From CAZOEL01 sp964578835 (GTDB lineage Bacteria; Desulfobacterota; Syntrophobacteria; Syntrophobacterales; Syntrophobacteraceae): 64,000 bases of DNA. This document shows positions 1 through 8,918 of the stretch, piece after piece. The notes under the pieces were generated by a model that saw only the letters and a list, made by a program, of their open reading frames with translations, was not told where the DNA came from and did not search any database. The stretch lies in the NCBI GenBank assembly GCA_964578835.1, contig CAZOEL010000014.1, forward strand, positions 31,796 to 95,795, in the 5' to 3' direction. A program made the translations under genes and the position numbers. Each line of letters begins with the position of its first letter. Positions within the stretch are counted from its first letter, which is position 1.

Positions 1-286
1 CGGCGAGCGAGGCCAGGTATGTGGCCCCGCCAACGGCTTCGAGCTGGCTCTTTTCCGCCAGGTATTCCGCTACAGTCAGGAGGTCTATGGGCTCGTTACG
101 TTCGAAAAGATCCTGGAAGGCGCGATAAATAGCACGATGAGCATCCCTGTAGAACTCGTCTCCCTTAAGAACCTCCAGGGCGGAAGGCAAACCGTCGCTG
201 TCGATTAAAATGCCTCCCAAAAGCGATTGTTCGGCTTCGATTTGCTGGGGGGGGATCTTTCTCAGCTCTTCGGCGATACTCTCCAC
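1..286 (-). CDS. dnaB: Replicative DNA helicase DnaB, N-terminal part (runs off the left edge)
   Basis: The reading frame opens with GTG at 286 and continues past the window edge, so only about 95 residues are visible. They match the N-terminal helical domain of DnaB, with stretches such as IPPQQIEAEQSLLGG, FYRDAHRAIY and IDLLTVAEYL. This domain forms the hexamer collar that binds primase; the RecA-like motor lies outside the window. The start lies four bases after the rplI stop, with GGAAG about eight bases upstream inside the end of rplI, so the two genes are probably co-transcribed, as is common in bacteria. The alternative of a start inside rplI is less likely. Confidence 0.93.
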   Translation of the reverse strand, partial: MESIAEELRKIPPQQIEAEQSLLGGILIDSDGLPSALEVLKGDEFYRDAHRAIYRAFQDLFERNEPIDLLTVAEYLAEKSQLEAVGGATYLASLA

Positions 287-290
287 GCTT

Positions 291-737
291 TTATTCTTCC
301 TTTTCCACCACTACCTTCACATTCGACGAGATCTGAGCGCCCACCCGGATGGAAACGGTAAACTCACCAAGTTGTTTGATCGGTTGATCCATTTGAATGT
401 TTTTCCGCTCGATATCGAAGCCGCGCTCCGCCAGAGCGCTCCCAATGTCCGTAGCGCTCACTGACCCGTAAAGCTTGTCGTCTTCAGACACCTTGCGGCG
501 TAAATTAATCGTCACCCGATTCAGCTTCTCGGCGAACGAGAGCATTTCTTGGCGGACTTGCTCGCGTTTTCTCGCCAGCAGGCGCTTTCTGTGCTCAAGC
601 TCCTGAACGTTCTTTCCCGTTGCAGTCAGAGCCAGTCCCTTCGGCAGAAGGAAGTTGCGGGCGTACCCGGGCGCTACATTGACTACATCGCCTATCTCAC
701 CCAGCGATGAAATGCTTTCTGTCAGAATTACTTTCAT
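291..737 (-). CDS. rplI: 50S ribosomal protein L9
   Basis: The 148-residue product has the family's usual length. The N-terminal rRNA-binding domain begins MKVILTE and contains the conserved GDVVNVAPGYARNFLLPKG loop. It is followed by a long connecting helix rich in Arg, Lys and Glu (about residues 40-75) and the C-terminal globular domain. L9 binds 23S rRNA at the base of the L1 stalk and helps maintain the reading frame. The gene sits between the DUF2232 gene and dnaB in a ribosomal-protein cluster read on the minus strand. Confidence 0.97.
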   Translation of the reverse strand: MKVILTESISSLGEIGDVVNVAPGYARNFLLPKGLALTATGKNVQELEHRKRLLARKREQVRQEMLSFAEKLNRVTINLRRKVSEDDKLYGSVSATDIGSALAERGFDIERKNIQMDQPIKQLGEFTVSIRVGAQISSNVKVVVEKEE

Positions 738-769
738 GATGATCTCCTTGAGATGCTTTGTCCAAGCAC

Positions 770-1750
770 TTAATCAGGTTCTCGCGACAAGCGCCTGAAA
801 TCGAGCCACATATCGAAAAGGCCCATGAGAATGGCCCCTATTGTCGCAAACTGCTGGAGCAGCACAAAGCCAAAAAGAACGGTCCTCAGAAGGCGGGGCA
901 GCTTCCATTTTTCAAAATAAAAGGTCATTATGGAAAGCCCCTGAAAAAGGTAGACGGTTCCGAAAACGATCAGCGCGTTCAATGCGCCCATTCTCGCAAC
1001 ATTCGATGGCAAAAGGAGCATGACCCCTGCGGCGATGGCCGCCCACACCAGAGGCTCCGGAGCTTTCCAGAGGGACCACTCGTTCCAGGGGGGCAAAGGC
1101 AAGCCCCGAAGCCGGTTGTAGCGCTTCGTCATGAGCACGTTCAGCCACGAGATGACGAGGGCCGAAGAGAGCGCCGCGCCCGGGAGAAGCCTGACGATCA
1201 GCGGCACAGTCTGGTGCAGAGCTTCTTCCACCATGAGCTTTTCCGCGGAGGAGACGCCGTATTGCTGGAGCGCGAGCGATATCGCTTTTCTAAATCCGTC
1301 TTCGAGGCGCTTTACAAGCTCCGCATCGGCCCCGCCGTGCAGCACGAAAAAGGTCAGCGCTCCCAATACGAAGATGAACAGGCTGGCGGCGCCGATCGTC
1401 TTTTCCGCAGACCACTGCTTGCGCATTCCCAATCCGAGAAAGAGCCCCAGGTAGAGAAGCTCCAGAAAAAAGGGTATGCTCAGCGTCATATTCAGCAGCG
1501 AAAGAATCACAGAGCCGGCCAAAGCCGATCCTCCCGGAATAGCGTATCCCAGGGGGCTGCCCCACCGGTAGTAAAACAGCAATGTGGGCAACGGAGTGAA
1601 GACGCCGGCCAGAAAGCCCATAACAGGAATCAGCATCGTCGACATAAAGAATAGAAGCGTCGCTGCAATGCCGAAAGCAATTTCTCTGCCTACGGCAGGA
1701 TTCTTGAAGGGCGCCGAATTCTCGTCACTTGGACTCATGAGCTCTTTCAT
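770..1750 (-). CDS. DUF2232 (YybS-like) integral membrane protein
   Basis: The product of about 326 residues has roughly eight hydrophobic segments spread over its length (for example FGIAATLLFFMSTMLIPVMG and WAAIAAGVMLLLP) and a charged amphipathic stretch near residues 130-165. Size, topology and the position between rpsR and rplI fit the DUF2232/YybS family, which is found here in many deltaproteobacteria and Firmicutes; its function is unknown. The start is set at ATG 1750, next to an in-frame TTG, and no strong ribosome-binding site is visible. A later in-frame ATG (residue 6) is possible. Confidence 0.85.
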   Translation of the reverse strand: MKELMSPSDENSAPFKNPAVGREIAFGIAATLLFFMSTMLIPVMGFLAGVFTPLPTLLFYYRWGSPLGYAIPGGSALAGSVILSLLNMTLSIPFFLELLYLGLFLGLGMRKQWSAEKTIGAASLFIFVLGALTFFVLHGGADAELVKRLEDGFRKAISLALQQYGVSSAEKLMVEEALHQTVPLIVRLLPGAALSSALVISWLNVLMTKRYNRLRGLPLPPWNEWSLWKAPEPLVWAAIAAGVMLLLPSNVARMGALNALIVFGTVYLFQGLSIMTFYFEKWKLPRLLRTVLFGFVLLQQFATIGAILMGLFDMWLDFRRLSREPD

Positions 1751-1840
1751 CAAACACGGGCGTCGGACGAAGCTGCGACCGCCATCGGCCGTGAAGCGCC
1801 GACAGCGGTGAAGCAGCCCCGAATGCCTCTGTACGGCTCA

Positions 1841-2086
1841 CTAAACGTTTTGAACCGTTGTATAGGTCAACAACGCTATCTGACGCGCTCTCTTGATGGA
1901 CAAAGTGAGCTCGCGCTGATGCTTGGCGCAGTTTCCAGAAATACGCCTGGGAACGATCTTGCCTCTTTCCGTAACGAAATAACGAAGTGTCTTGGGGTCC
2001 TTGTAGTCTATTCTCAAATCGCTGTCTACACAGAACCTGCAGACCTTGCGGCGATGGAACGTGCGTCGCTTGCGTCGAATAACCAT
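1841..2086 (-). CDS. rpsR: 30S ribosomal protein S18
   Basis: The 81-residue basic protein opens MVIRRKRRTFHRRKVCRFC and contains the S18 signature KDPKTLRYFVTERGKI and the RISGNCAKHQREL segment. The start at 2086 follows GGAAG with good spacing; the longer open frame upstream has no comparable site. The Cys pair near residues 17 and 20 plus a later Cys resembles zinc-binding (C+) forms of S18, although only part of such a site can be judged by eye. It is followed by the DUF2232 gene and preceded by rpsF, with which it pairs on the 30S platform. Confidence 0.96.
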   Translation of the reverse strand: MVIRRKRRTFHRRKVCRFCVDSDLRIDYKDPKTLRYFVTERGKIVPRRISGNCAKHQRELTLSIKRARQIALLTYTTVQNV

Positions 2087-2147
2087 AATTGTCTTCCTTT
2101 CGGTTTGAACGATGACTCTAAAGGGCAAAAGACAGCGCGGTCAAGAC

Positions 2148-2588
2148 CTACGCTTCATCCTCGTCTTCGGATTCCTCTCCCATTTCTTCGAGATCTTCTT
2201 CCTCGTAATCCTCAGATCTCGTGAGGGCTCCACCTTCTTCGTCCTCTCCAAATACGGGAGGAGCTGCAGCCTTGCGGGCTTCTTCCTTTTCGGGGTCGAA
2301 ACGGTCTTCAAGCTTGACCGTTATGAACTTGAGGACGCGTTCATCGAGACGCATGTTTCGTTCCAGTTCCGCGACAAGCTCTGGGCCTCCGGCGTACTCC
2401 ATCAAAATATAATGGCCCCGAGTGCGCTTCTTCACCGTATAGGCGAGTTTTTTCTTCCCCCAGGGGGCATAGCTGAGCACACTGCCGTTGTTGGATGTGA
2501 CGATTGTCTGGAATTTTTCGTCAACTGCGGCGTTGACATCGTCCGGCAGGTCGGGGTCGATGATGAAAAAGGTTTCGTACTTTCGCAT
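2148..2588 (-). CDS. rpsF: 30S ribosomal protein S6, with acidic C-terminal tail
   Basis: The start at 2588 is supported by AGGAGG upstream; the extra 84 codons in the open frame before it are not homologous. The S6 core (MRKYETFFIIDPDLPDD, WGKKKLAYTVKKRTRGHYILMEYAG) is followed by a long tail of about 45 residues ending in an almost continuous run of Glu and Asp. Total length is 146 residues, longer than the usual 100-130. Acidic S6 tails occur in other bacteria, where they can be extended by RimK; I see no rimK here. S6 dimerises with S18, encoded next. Confidence 0.95.
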   Translation of the reverse strand: MRKYETFFIIDPDLPDDVNAAVDEKFQTIVTSNNGSVLSYAPWGKKKLAYTVKKRTRGHYILMEYAGGPELVAELERNMRLDERVLKFITVKLEDRFDPEKEEARKAAAPPVFGEDEEGGALTRSEDYEEEDLEEMGEESEDEDEA

Positions 2589-2763
2589 TCCTTCATCCTC
2601 CTTCTGGATATAAAGCCCCTTTCCGATCCACGGTTTGGAGCAAGGAGCTTGGTTATTGTGAACTGCATCTGCTAACATACTCGCGTAAAAAGCGTCAAGG
2701 CATTTTTTCGAACGGAATCGCCGAGCAGGCTTCGGAAAGGACTGGATCAGTTGACGGCAGGCG

Positions 2764-3120
2764 TCAAGGAGACGGTTTTTTTGACGGCACAAATTCGACG
2801 ACGATCTCGTTTTCCGCAGCCCAGCCAAGCTGTTGCCGCACAAGCTTCTCCTGGGCTCGAGGGTCCTTTTTCAACGCCTGAATCTTTCGAAACAGCTTAT
2901 GATTCTGCTCCCTTAACTTCTTTATCTTCTGTGTCAGCTCTTCCACGTGCGCACACCGCTGTCTGTACCCGAGAATGCCCTGTGAGGAGAGAAAGATCCC
3001 ATGGAAGATCAGGATATTCAGGACTATGAGTCCCGCGACAAGGATCTGAAGCACGTGGACACCCTTCAAGAAAGACGAAGAAGTCTTGAGCTCGTTGATT
3101 GTCGAGTTGAATTTGTTCAT
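2764..3120 (-). CDS. FtsB/DivIC-like septum formation initiator
   Basis: This 118-residue protein has a single N-terminal membrane segment (about residues 22-45, VLQILVAGLIVLNILIFHG). A coiled coil follows (RCAHVEELTQKIKKLREQNHKLFRKIQAL), then the motif DPRAQEKLVRQQLGW, which resembles the DPxxxExxAREELG signature of FtsB/DivIC. The family forms the FtsQLB divisome subcomplex in the inner membrane. It stands alone between rpsF and the RACo-like gene, each with its own intergenic gap, so it may be transcribed separately. Confidence 0.85.
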   Translation of the reverse strand: MNKFNSTINELKTSSSFLKGVHVLQILVAGLIVLNILIFHGIFLSSQGILGYRQRCAHVEELTQKIKKLREQNHKLFRKIQALKKDPRAQEKLVRQQLGWAAENEIVVEFVPSKKPSP

Positions 3121-3197
3121 GGACTGTGGACCTCGTTTCCGCCAATCGACATAATTATAAGTCGGCTTCTGATGGGCTATGCGCCTCGTTTCAAAGC

Positions 3198-4775
3198 CTA
3201 ACGCGCATTCTCCGGAACCTTCACCGAAGGAAAAAGCCGGGGGTCGGTATGGGGCAGGAACAAGGCGCCTCTGAACTCATTCATGAGCTCCATGTTGACG
3301 TTTAGCTCCACGTAGGTGATTTTGCCGCATACCCTTTCGACATCTTCTAAAAGAGAGCGGTCCAGAAGAACCATGGAGGCGCCCCTGCCGGCTGTGTTTC
3401 CCAGACCCTGATAAGTATCGAGGGGCAAATCCGGGATCATGCCAATCCGAACGGCCATGGATGGATCGATGTAATTGCCGAATGCGCCCGCCACGTAGAA
3501 ACGGCTGAGATCCTGGAAACCAAGGCCCACTTTGTTTACGATGACCGAGAGGATGGTGTACATGGCGGCTTTGGACTTGAGGAAAATCCCAATGTCCACA
3601 TCGGATATCAGTATATCCTTTCCGTCTGCGCTATCCTTTCCGTAGGCGACGATATAGGCGGCGCCCTCCGGAGTCGAGACGATGCGGGGAGAGCTGAGCT
3701 TCGTATTGATCTTCCCCTGGATGGTGAGAATGCCCGCGCCGAACATTTCGGCTATGAGATCGATCAGTCCGGAGCCGCATATTCCAATGGGTTTCTTGTT
3801 TTCCAACACGCGCCATTCGGGTTCTAAGGAGGCGGGGTCGATCCTTACTCGATCAATCGCTCCGGGCGCTGCAATCATTCCCCTCTCGACGACTCCGCCC
3901 TCGAGCGCCGGGCCGGCGGCTCCCGCGCAGGCGATGAGCCAGTCGCGGTTTCCAAGCACCACCTCGGCATTGGTTCCGACATCCACGAGGATGCTCATCT
4001 CCTCCGAGCGATGCAGCCCCGCCGCAAGAATGCCGGCGATGAGATCTCCCCCGAAGTACGACCCCACATTGGGAAAAACGAGCACGGGGGCGTCGGGGTG
4101 TATGGTGAGGAGGAGGTCCCGGGCCCTGTACAAAGGAAATTGGTTTGAAACCGGTATGTAAGGCTCTTTGCAAATATTGGCGGGATCGAGCCCAAGCAGG
4201 AAATGACTCATGGTGGTGTTGCCGGCGATCGCCATGGCGTATGCGCTGCTGGAATCGTAGCCGTTTCGGCTGAGCATCTCGGCTGTCGTTTCGTTGAAGG
4301 TCTCGATAAGGAGCTTTTGTAGCTTGATTAAGCCTTTTTCATCCCTCGCGAAAAGAATCCTCGTGAGGATATCTTCTCCATAGGGAATTTGAGGGTTGGC
4401 GACAGAAGCCTCGTCGAGTATTTCCCTGCTTTTCAAATCTATGAGATAAAACGCCAGCCTGGTGGTTCCGAGATCTACGGCGAAAGCCAATATTGGCGTA
4501 TTCGCGGAGGCCGGCGCGACATCGATGAGCTCCCAATGGCTCGAAGCATATCCGAGCACCGCCGTGACTTTGAAATTGCTTCGTCGGATCCCTCGGGCAA
4601 TGCGGCTCAAGCTTAAAGGACATATGTGGAGAGGTTCGAAGCCCATACGCTTCAGAGCGCGGGCCAGGCGATCGAAATCGCCGGTATTGTCGTTAAGATT
4701 AGGCTGTGTGAGCTCCAGGTCCAAAGCTTCGACGAAAGGCTGCTTCTTCAGCCAGGATGGTAAAGCCATGGTCAT
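3198..4775 (-). CDS. RACo-like ASKHA-family corrinoid-activation ATPase lacking the [2Fe-2S] domain
   Basis: The C-terminal 420 residues match the reductive activators of corrinoid proteins (RACo/RamA, DUF4445), which use ATP to return oxidised Co(II) corrinoid to Co(I). Visible ASKHA motifs are FAVDLGTTRLAFYLID, IAGNTTMSHFLLG, LVDVGTNAEVVLG, CAGAAGPALEGG and CGSGLIDLIAEM. The first 90 residues resemble the RACo linker region. The usual N-terminal ferredoxin domain with its four-cysteine cluster is absent. The start (ATG 4775, preceded by AGGAGG) looks genuine, so this seems a natural short form rather than a truncation. Electrons would then have to come from a separate ferredoxin. No corrinoid protein or methyltransferase is encoded nearby. 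Confidence 0.85.
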   Translation of the reverse strand: MTMALPSWLKKQPFVEALDLELTQPNLNDNTGDFDRLARALKRMGFEPLHICPLSLSRIARGIRRSNFKVTAVLGYASSHWELIDVAPASANTPILAFAVDLGTTRLAFYLIDLKSREILDEASVANPQIPYGEDILTRILFARDEKGLIKLQKLLIETFNETTAEMLSRNGYDSSSAYAMAIAGNTTMSHFLLGLDPANICKEPYIPVSNQFPLYRARDLLLTIHPDAPVLVFPNVGSYFGGDLIAGILAAGLHRSEEMSILVDVGTNAEVVLGNRDWLIACAGAAGPALEGGVVERGMIAAPGAIDRVRIDPASLEPEWRVLENKKPIGICGSGLIDLIAEMFGAGILTIQGKINTKLSSPRIVSTPEGAAYIVAYGKDSADGKDILISDVDIGIFLKSKAAMYTILSVIVNKVGLGFQDLSRFYVAGAFGNYIDPSMAVRIGMIPDLPLDTYQGLGNTAGRGASMVLLDRSLLEDVERVCGKITYVELNVNMELMNEFRGALFLPHTDPRLFPSVKVPENAR

Positions 4776-5336
4776 TGTCCTAGTTACTCCTCCTGAATTT
4801 CTATCGAAAAGAGTGGCTTCCGCCGTCTTTCCGTTTCATTAATCGCGCGGCTAAATCAACTACATAGCATACCATCTAAGAAGCTTAATTGGAAGCTCTG
4901 TCGTTTTGTTTTGCATAAACCTGCGGACAAAAGAAGCTTTCTCAGGAGCTATGGCGCCAAAACCATTGGCAACTTATCGAGAACTAGGTTACTCTATGAA
5001 TGGAGGGAGCGCGATGCCGGCGTCGCCAGGGATATCGCTAAAGGAGCTTCGGACGCGAGCTTGCATGATGAATGGGCCTTTTGCGGGTGAAGCTCACTCA
5101 TGGTCGTGGGCCTAATCCTTGACATCGGCGACGCTTTTTCGTAATGTTCATTCGTTCGTGATCGGTTTTGGACCTCTAGCTAAGGATTTATTATCATTTA
5201 CTTCTTGACTTATCGTACAGCTACGGAACGGCTTTTTCTTCTGCTTGATTCGCAGCCTGCAATGTGAAATCAATCACGCTTTTGGTGCTCGAGAATCGTG
5301 CTGAACGTCGCTATCATACGGAATGGGGAATCGCAT
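4776..5336. other. Intergenic region between divergent genes, no gene seen
   Basis: This stretch of about 560 bases separates the minus-strand RACo-like gene from khpA. Its open frames (for example 4906-5115) show no family resemblance and no ribosome-binding site. It should hold the divergent promoters of both flanking genes, but I could not identify convincing -35/-10 pairs. Confidence 0.5.
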
Positions 5337-5582
5337 ATGGAAGACATTCAAGTAAAAGAGCTTGTCGAAGTGATCGCTCGCGCTCTAGCGGAATATCCGG
5401 AAGAAGTGCAGGTGAAGGAGATAAGCGGCCATCAAATCTCTGTCATCGAGCTTCGGGCGGCGAAAGTGGATCTGGGGAAGATAATCGGAAAGGAAGGCCG
5501 GAACGCGCATGCGCTTCGCACTTTGGTCAATGCGGCGGCCACCAAGCTGAGAAAGCGGGCTGTTCTGGAGATTCTTGAATAA
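5337..5582 (+). CDS. khpA: KH-domain RNA-binding protein KhpA (YlqC/UPF0109)
   Basis: The 81-residue product has the KhpA layout: an N-terminal VKELVEVIARALAEYPEEV helix, then the KH signature VDLGKIIGKEGRNAHALRTLV with an intact GxxG loop (GKEG). KhpA binds RNA, often with KhpB/Jag, and affects cell-size and division genes in Gram-positives. The ATG at 5337 is preceded by GGGGA; the open frame extends 13 codons further upstream without support. In most genomes khpA lies next to rpsP and rimM; here it stands alone ahead of a small unknown gene. Confidence 0.9.
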   Translation: MEDIQVKELVEVIARALAEYPEEVQVKEISGHQISVIELRAAKVDLGKIIGKEGRNAHALRTLVNAAATKLRKRAVLEILE

Positions 5583-5599
5583 TACGCGGGCTTGAAATC

Positions 5600-5902
5600 A
5601 TGAGTGAAGCCGGAAATATGAAAAAAGAGGCTGCTGCGCTCCGCGAAGCCTCGCGCCCCGAGTGCTTCGGAGATCCTGAAGCGGTGTGCCCAAGAGATGA
5701 AAGAGGCTTTATCCAGCCTCAGACTGGATGCCTTTCCTGCGAGGTGGTGAGAACGTGTCTGCAGCACGCCTTACGGTCGCAGGGGGTCATTCCGGATCCC
5801 TCAAAGGAAACCGCTGTAGCGTCAAAAGTTTCCGGCTTCCTCAAACGTTGGTCGAATCAAAAGCTTTCAAGCTCCAAGTCCTGCGGCAAACGCCCTGCAT
5901 AG
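5600..5902 (+). CDS. Small conserved Cys-containing protein, function unknown
   Basis: I do not assign a function. The 100-residue product is soluble. Its central segment carries four cysteines in the order PECFGDPEAVCPRD and TGCLSCEVVRTCLQHAL, spaced in a way that could bind a metal or an iron-sulfur cluster. The C-terminal 35 residues are basic and look disordered. The gene starts 17 bases after khpA and ends 9 bases before the glycosyltransferase gene, so the three probably form one transcript. Confidence 0.65.
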   Translation: MSEAGNMKKEAAALREASRPECFGDPEAVCPRDERGFIQPQTGCLSCEVVRTCLQHALRSQGVIPDPSKETAVASKVSGFLKRWSNQKLSSSKSCGKRPA

Positions 5903-5911
5903 CTCTCAACC

Positions 5912-6934
5912 GTGGCTTCTCCGATTAGAGATGTTTCAGGGCCTTCCGCTTTGCTTCATTTGGCAGTTCTGCATCAGGGCGCCCTCGGGGACTTCCTGCT
6001 TGCCTTGCCAGTATTTGACGGGCTTTATCGCACGAACAATTCCATCCGAATCGATCTCTGCTCAAAGACTGAGCATATCGCTCTCATCCGATCAAAGCCA
6101 TGCATTGGATTATTGCATTCAGCGGAAGCCTCGGATCTTACGCCCTTCTACCATGACGATCTCTGGGCGAATGCGCCTCTCCCCCGTTTTCTCGAAAACA
6201 AAGACGCCGTTTTTGTGTTTGGCCAGAAGGGAAGCCGCGTTCTGGCTGAAAGGCTGTCCAGGCGATTGAACGCTCCAGTTCTTTGGCTTCAGTCTTTTCC
6301 CGATCCTGGCCGTCTCCTGCCGGTTTCAGAGTTTCTGGCGGAACAGGTCAGGAGAGCCGGTTGGATTCTTGATGATGTGCTTCCCCACATCGATCCTTCC
6401 CCTGAAGAGGTTTCATCGGTGCGAGTATGGATGCTGCAAAGGGGATGGAGTGAGGGATCGAGACCGGTATGCGTTCATCCCGGAAGCGGAGGGCGTGGAA
6501 AGGTGTGGCCTTTGCAGCAATGGCTGGAGCTTTTTCGATGGCTTTGCGAAGAATGCCGCGTTCCCGTTGTGATGACGCTGGGACCTGCTGACGAATATCT
6601 CGAGGGTTTGGCCGCGGAAGCTATAAAGCTAGGCGTTGAGGTGGTTCAGGGCGTCACTCTTCCTTATCTTGCCGCCCTCCTTTCGCAGAGCTGCTTCTAT
6701 GTGGGAAATGACTCGGGAGTGACTCATCTTGCCGCCGCTGTCGGAGCTTCGGTCATTGCCATATTTGGGCCAACCCCGCCTGAAGTCTGGGCTCCTCGCG
6801 GCCCTAATGCGCACGTTGTGAAAAGCTCCTGGAATGCGCCAGATAATCTTGCGCTCGTTCCGGGCCCGAAGCCTGCTCCTTTGAATCCCGAAATAAAAAG
6901 TCTGGCGCTATCGCTGCTTTTGCGTTGCGAATAG
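5912..6934 (+). CDS. Glycosyltransferase family 9 (ADP-heptose:LPS heptosyltransferase-like)
   Basis: The 340-residue protein has the GT9 two-domain layout. The N-terminal acceptor half opens LAVLHQGALGDFLLALPVFDGL, where GALGD is the family glycine motif. The C-terminal nucleotide-sugar half contains VHPGSGGRGKVWPLQQW and GNDSGVTHLAAAVGA, followed by IFGPTPPEVWAP. GT9 enzymes add heptose to the inner core of lipopolysaccharide at the cytoplasmic face of the membrane. The start is GTG at 5912. It is related to RfaF/RfaC, but which heptose it adds cannot be told. The Kdo and Lpt genes further on show that the cell makes lipopolysaccharide. Confidence 0.88.
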   Translation: MASPIRDVSGPSALLHLAVLHQGALGDFLLALPVFDGLYRTNNSIRIDLCSKTEHIALIRSKPCIGLLHSAEASDLTPFYHDDLWANAPLPRFLENKDAVFVFGQKGSRVLAERLSRRLNAPVLWLQSFPDPGRLLPVSEFLAEQVRRAGWILDDVLPHIDPSPEEVSSVRVWMLQRGWSEGSRPVCVHPGSGGRGKVWPLQQWLELFRWLCEECRVPVVMTLGPADEYLEGLAAEAIKLGVEVVQGVTLPYLAALLSQSCFYVGNDSGVTHLAAAVGASVIAIFGPTPPEVWAPRGPNAHVVKSSWNAPDNLALVPGPKPAPLNPEIKSLALSLLLRCE

Positions 6935-6940
6935 CGAGCC

Positions 6941-8581
6941 TCAACGCAGCAGGCGACGCAGCAGTTTTCCGGTAGGCGTACGAGGCAGCGTCTCTACATA
7001 TTCGAAAATCCTTGGAAGCTTGTAAATAGCGATGTGCTCTTTTAGAAAATCCTTTAGCTCTCGGGAAAACTTTTCTCCGCCTTCCCGGCCGGGCCTGAGA
7101 ACGATGACGGCTTTTGTGACCTGGCCTCTCTCCGGGTCTGGAACCCCGACCACCCCAACATCCGCTACAGCCGGGTGCCTGGCTATGGCGTCTTCGACTT
7201 CGGCCGGACCGATGCGGTAACCGCAGCTTTTGATCATGTCGTCTTCACGGGAGACGAAGAAAATATTGCCGTCTTCATTCATGAATACGGCGTCTCCCAG
7301 CCTGTTCCAGCCTCCCGCCACAACGCCTTTCTTCTGCGCCGCAAGGAGCTTCTGATTATCTTCGTAGGGCTTCCAGTAAAGAGTTCCCGAAGGACCCTTC
7401 ACGAGCATGCTGCCGACCTCGCCGGGCTTGCAGTCCTGGCCGGAAAAATTGACCACTCTTATTTGGATTCCAGGGAGAGCTTTGCCGATTGAATCGGGAG
7501 CGGGCTCAGGATTCATGGTGTTGGATGTGATCAGGTGGAGCATCTCCGTGCCTCCGAGGCCTTCCCATATGGGGCGTCCGGTCAGATCCTTCCATAAGTT
7601 GAGAGTCACGGCCCCCAGGGTGTCGCCCCCCGTGGTGCACAGGCGAATCGAGCTGATGTCATAACTTTTGAATTCGGGCAGTTTGATCAAGCCTCGGTAT
7701 GCAGTCGGCAGACCGGTGAGCACGGTAATCTGATGCTTGGAAATGAGCTCCATCAGATCTGCCGGGCAGAATCTGGGGAGAAGCGAAACAGAGGCTCCGC
7801 CAATGAATGGGAGCATGGAAAACGTCCCGAAGCCCGCGGCGAAAGACACCGGGGCCGCGCCGCCCAAAACGTCGCCCGGGGCCATCTTATACACGTACTT
7901 GTTTACGAGCATAGCCTCTATGAGAGATGGGCGAACAAAATGGACGCAGCCTTTGGGAAGGCCGGTCGTACCCGATGTGTAAAGCATGATTCCGATATCT
8001 TGGGCTTCGAGCATAACGGCGTTGAGCTCTGGCGAGCCCTTCTCCAGAAGCTCTTCATATGTGAGATCGCCATTGGACTTCACTTCGTCCGCATTGCCGC
8101 CGATGACAATAATCCTGGTTCCGAAAGCAAAGTTGGGCTTCGCCTTCTCGATAGCCCCCATAAGCGGGGCGTTCACAATGAAGTACTTCATCTCGGCGTT
8201 GTTGGCTACATAGGCGACCTCCTCCTGCGACCAGAGAGGAGAAGTGGGTACGGGAACGGCTCCGATTTTTTCGATGGCGAAAATGGCTACAATGGCTTGC
8301 GGTGAATTCACGACCCGGATGCCCACCCTGTCCTGCGGCTCCACTCCCATATCCTTCAAGCTGTTGCCGAATTGGTTGACCATCCGTTGCAACTGAGCGT
8401 AGGCAATGGTCTTGTCCATGAACTTGATGGCGGCCCAGTCTCCTCTGCCTTCTCTGACGTGACGATCCAGGAGATATTCCGCCAGGTTTAGCTGCATGGG
8501 AACATCGGCGAATTCTGCGGGAAGGATGTAATCGGGCCACGTCTCTTTGGGAGGGAGATAGTTTTCGGGGATTTTGCCCAT
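6941..8581 (-). CDS. AMP-forming acyl/aryl-CoA synthetase (benzoate-CoA ligase-like)
   Basis: The 546-residue enzyme has the ANL-superfamily motifs in order: P-loop MLYTSGTTGLPKGCVH, the acyl-binding region ending WEGLGGTEMLH, the hinge SREDDMIKSCGYRIGPAEVE and the C-terminal catalytic lysine in PRTPTGKLLRRLLR. It converts a carboxylic acid, ATP and CoA to the acyl-CoA. Overall it most resembles benzoate-, 2-aminobenzoate- or cyclohexanecarboxylate-CoA ligases of anaerobes, but the substrate cannot be fixed by eye. GGAGG precedes the ATG at 8581. It is convergent with the GT9 gene (6-base gap) and has no neighbouring beta-oxidation genes. Confidence 0.88.
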   Translation of the reverse strand: MGKIPENYLPPKETWPDYILPAEFADVPMQLNLAEYLLDRHVREGRGDWAAIKFMDKTIAYAQLQRMVNQFGNSLKDMGVEPQDRVGIRVVNSPQAIVAIFAIEKIGAVPVPTSPLWSQEEVAYVANNAEMKYFIVNAPLMGAIEKAKPNFAFGTRIIVIGGNADEVKSNGDLTYEELLEKGSPELNAVMLEAQDIGIMLYTSGTTGLPKGCVHFVRPSLIEAMLVNKYVYKMAPGDVLGGAAPVSFAAGFGTFSMLPFIGGASVSLLPRFCPADLMELISKHQITVLTGLPTAYRGLIKLPEFKSYDISSIRLCTTGGDTLGAVTLNLWKDLTGRPIWEGLGGTEMLHLITSNTMNPEPAPDSIGKALPGIQIRVVNFSGQDCKPGEVGSMLVKGPSGTLYWKPYEDNQKLLAAQKKGVVAGGWNRLGDAVFMNEDGNIFFVSREDDMIKSCGYRIGPAEVEDAIARHPAVADVGVVGVPDPERGQVTKAVIVLRPGREGGEKFSRELKDFLKEHIAIYKLPRIFEYVETLPRTPTGKLLRRLLR

Positions 8582-8918
8582 CCTTATAGCCTCCTGGCGC
8601 TCAAGACTTGAATACCTTAGCCTGTGCTATCGAAGAACGCAGAAATTTCGATTATCGGGGGAGACGCCAGCGCCACGACAACCGAGCCTGGAGCTTCTAT
8701 TCGTTACCATGCAAACCGCTTTCTCTCAACATATTAATAACCATAATAGAGAGAGGGCGACTCTTCTATGCACGAAGAAAACTGCGGCGCGCGCTGGTTT
8801 AGGGGAGCTTCGGGATCGTAAAAGCCGGGAGCGATGGCTTGCCTTTGGGAGGGGTGAAACGGCGAAAGCCACACTAAATCGCGGGCGCGGGCGATGCGCC
8901 GCTCGATCTTCGTTGAAT
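8582..8918. other. Intergenic region, no gene seen
   Basis: These 337 bases separate two minus-strand genes. Short open frames on both strands have no recognisable content. The region should hold the promoter of the acyl-CoA synthetase gene. Confidence 0.5.

Noticed and set aside
4906..5115. Plus-strand ORF of 69 codons upstream of khpA
   Set aside because: Composition is not protein-like and no homology is visible; probably a chance frame.
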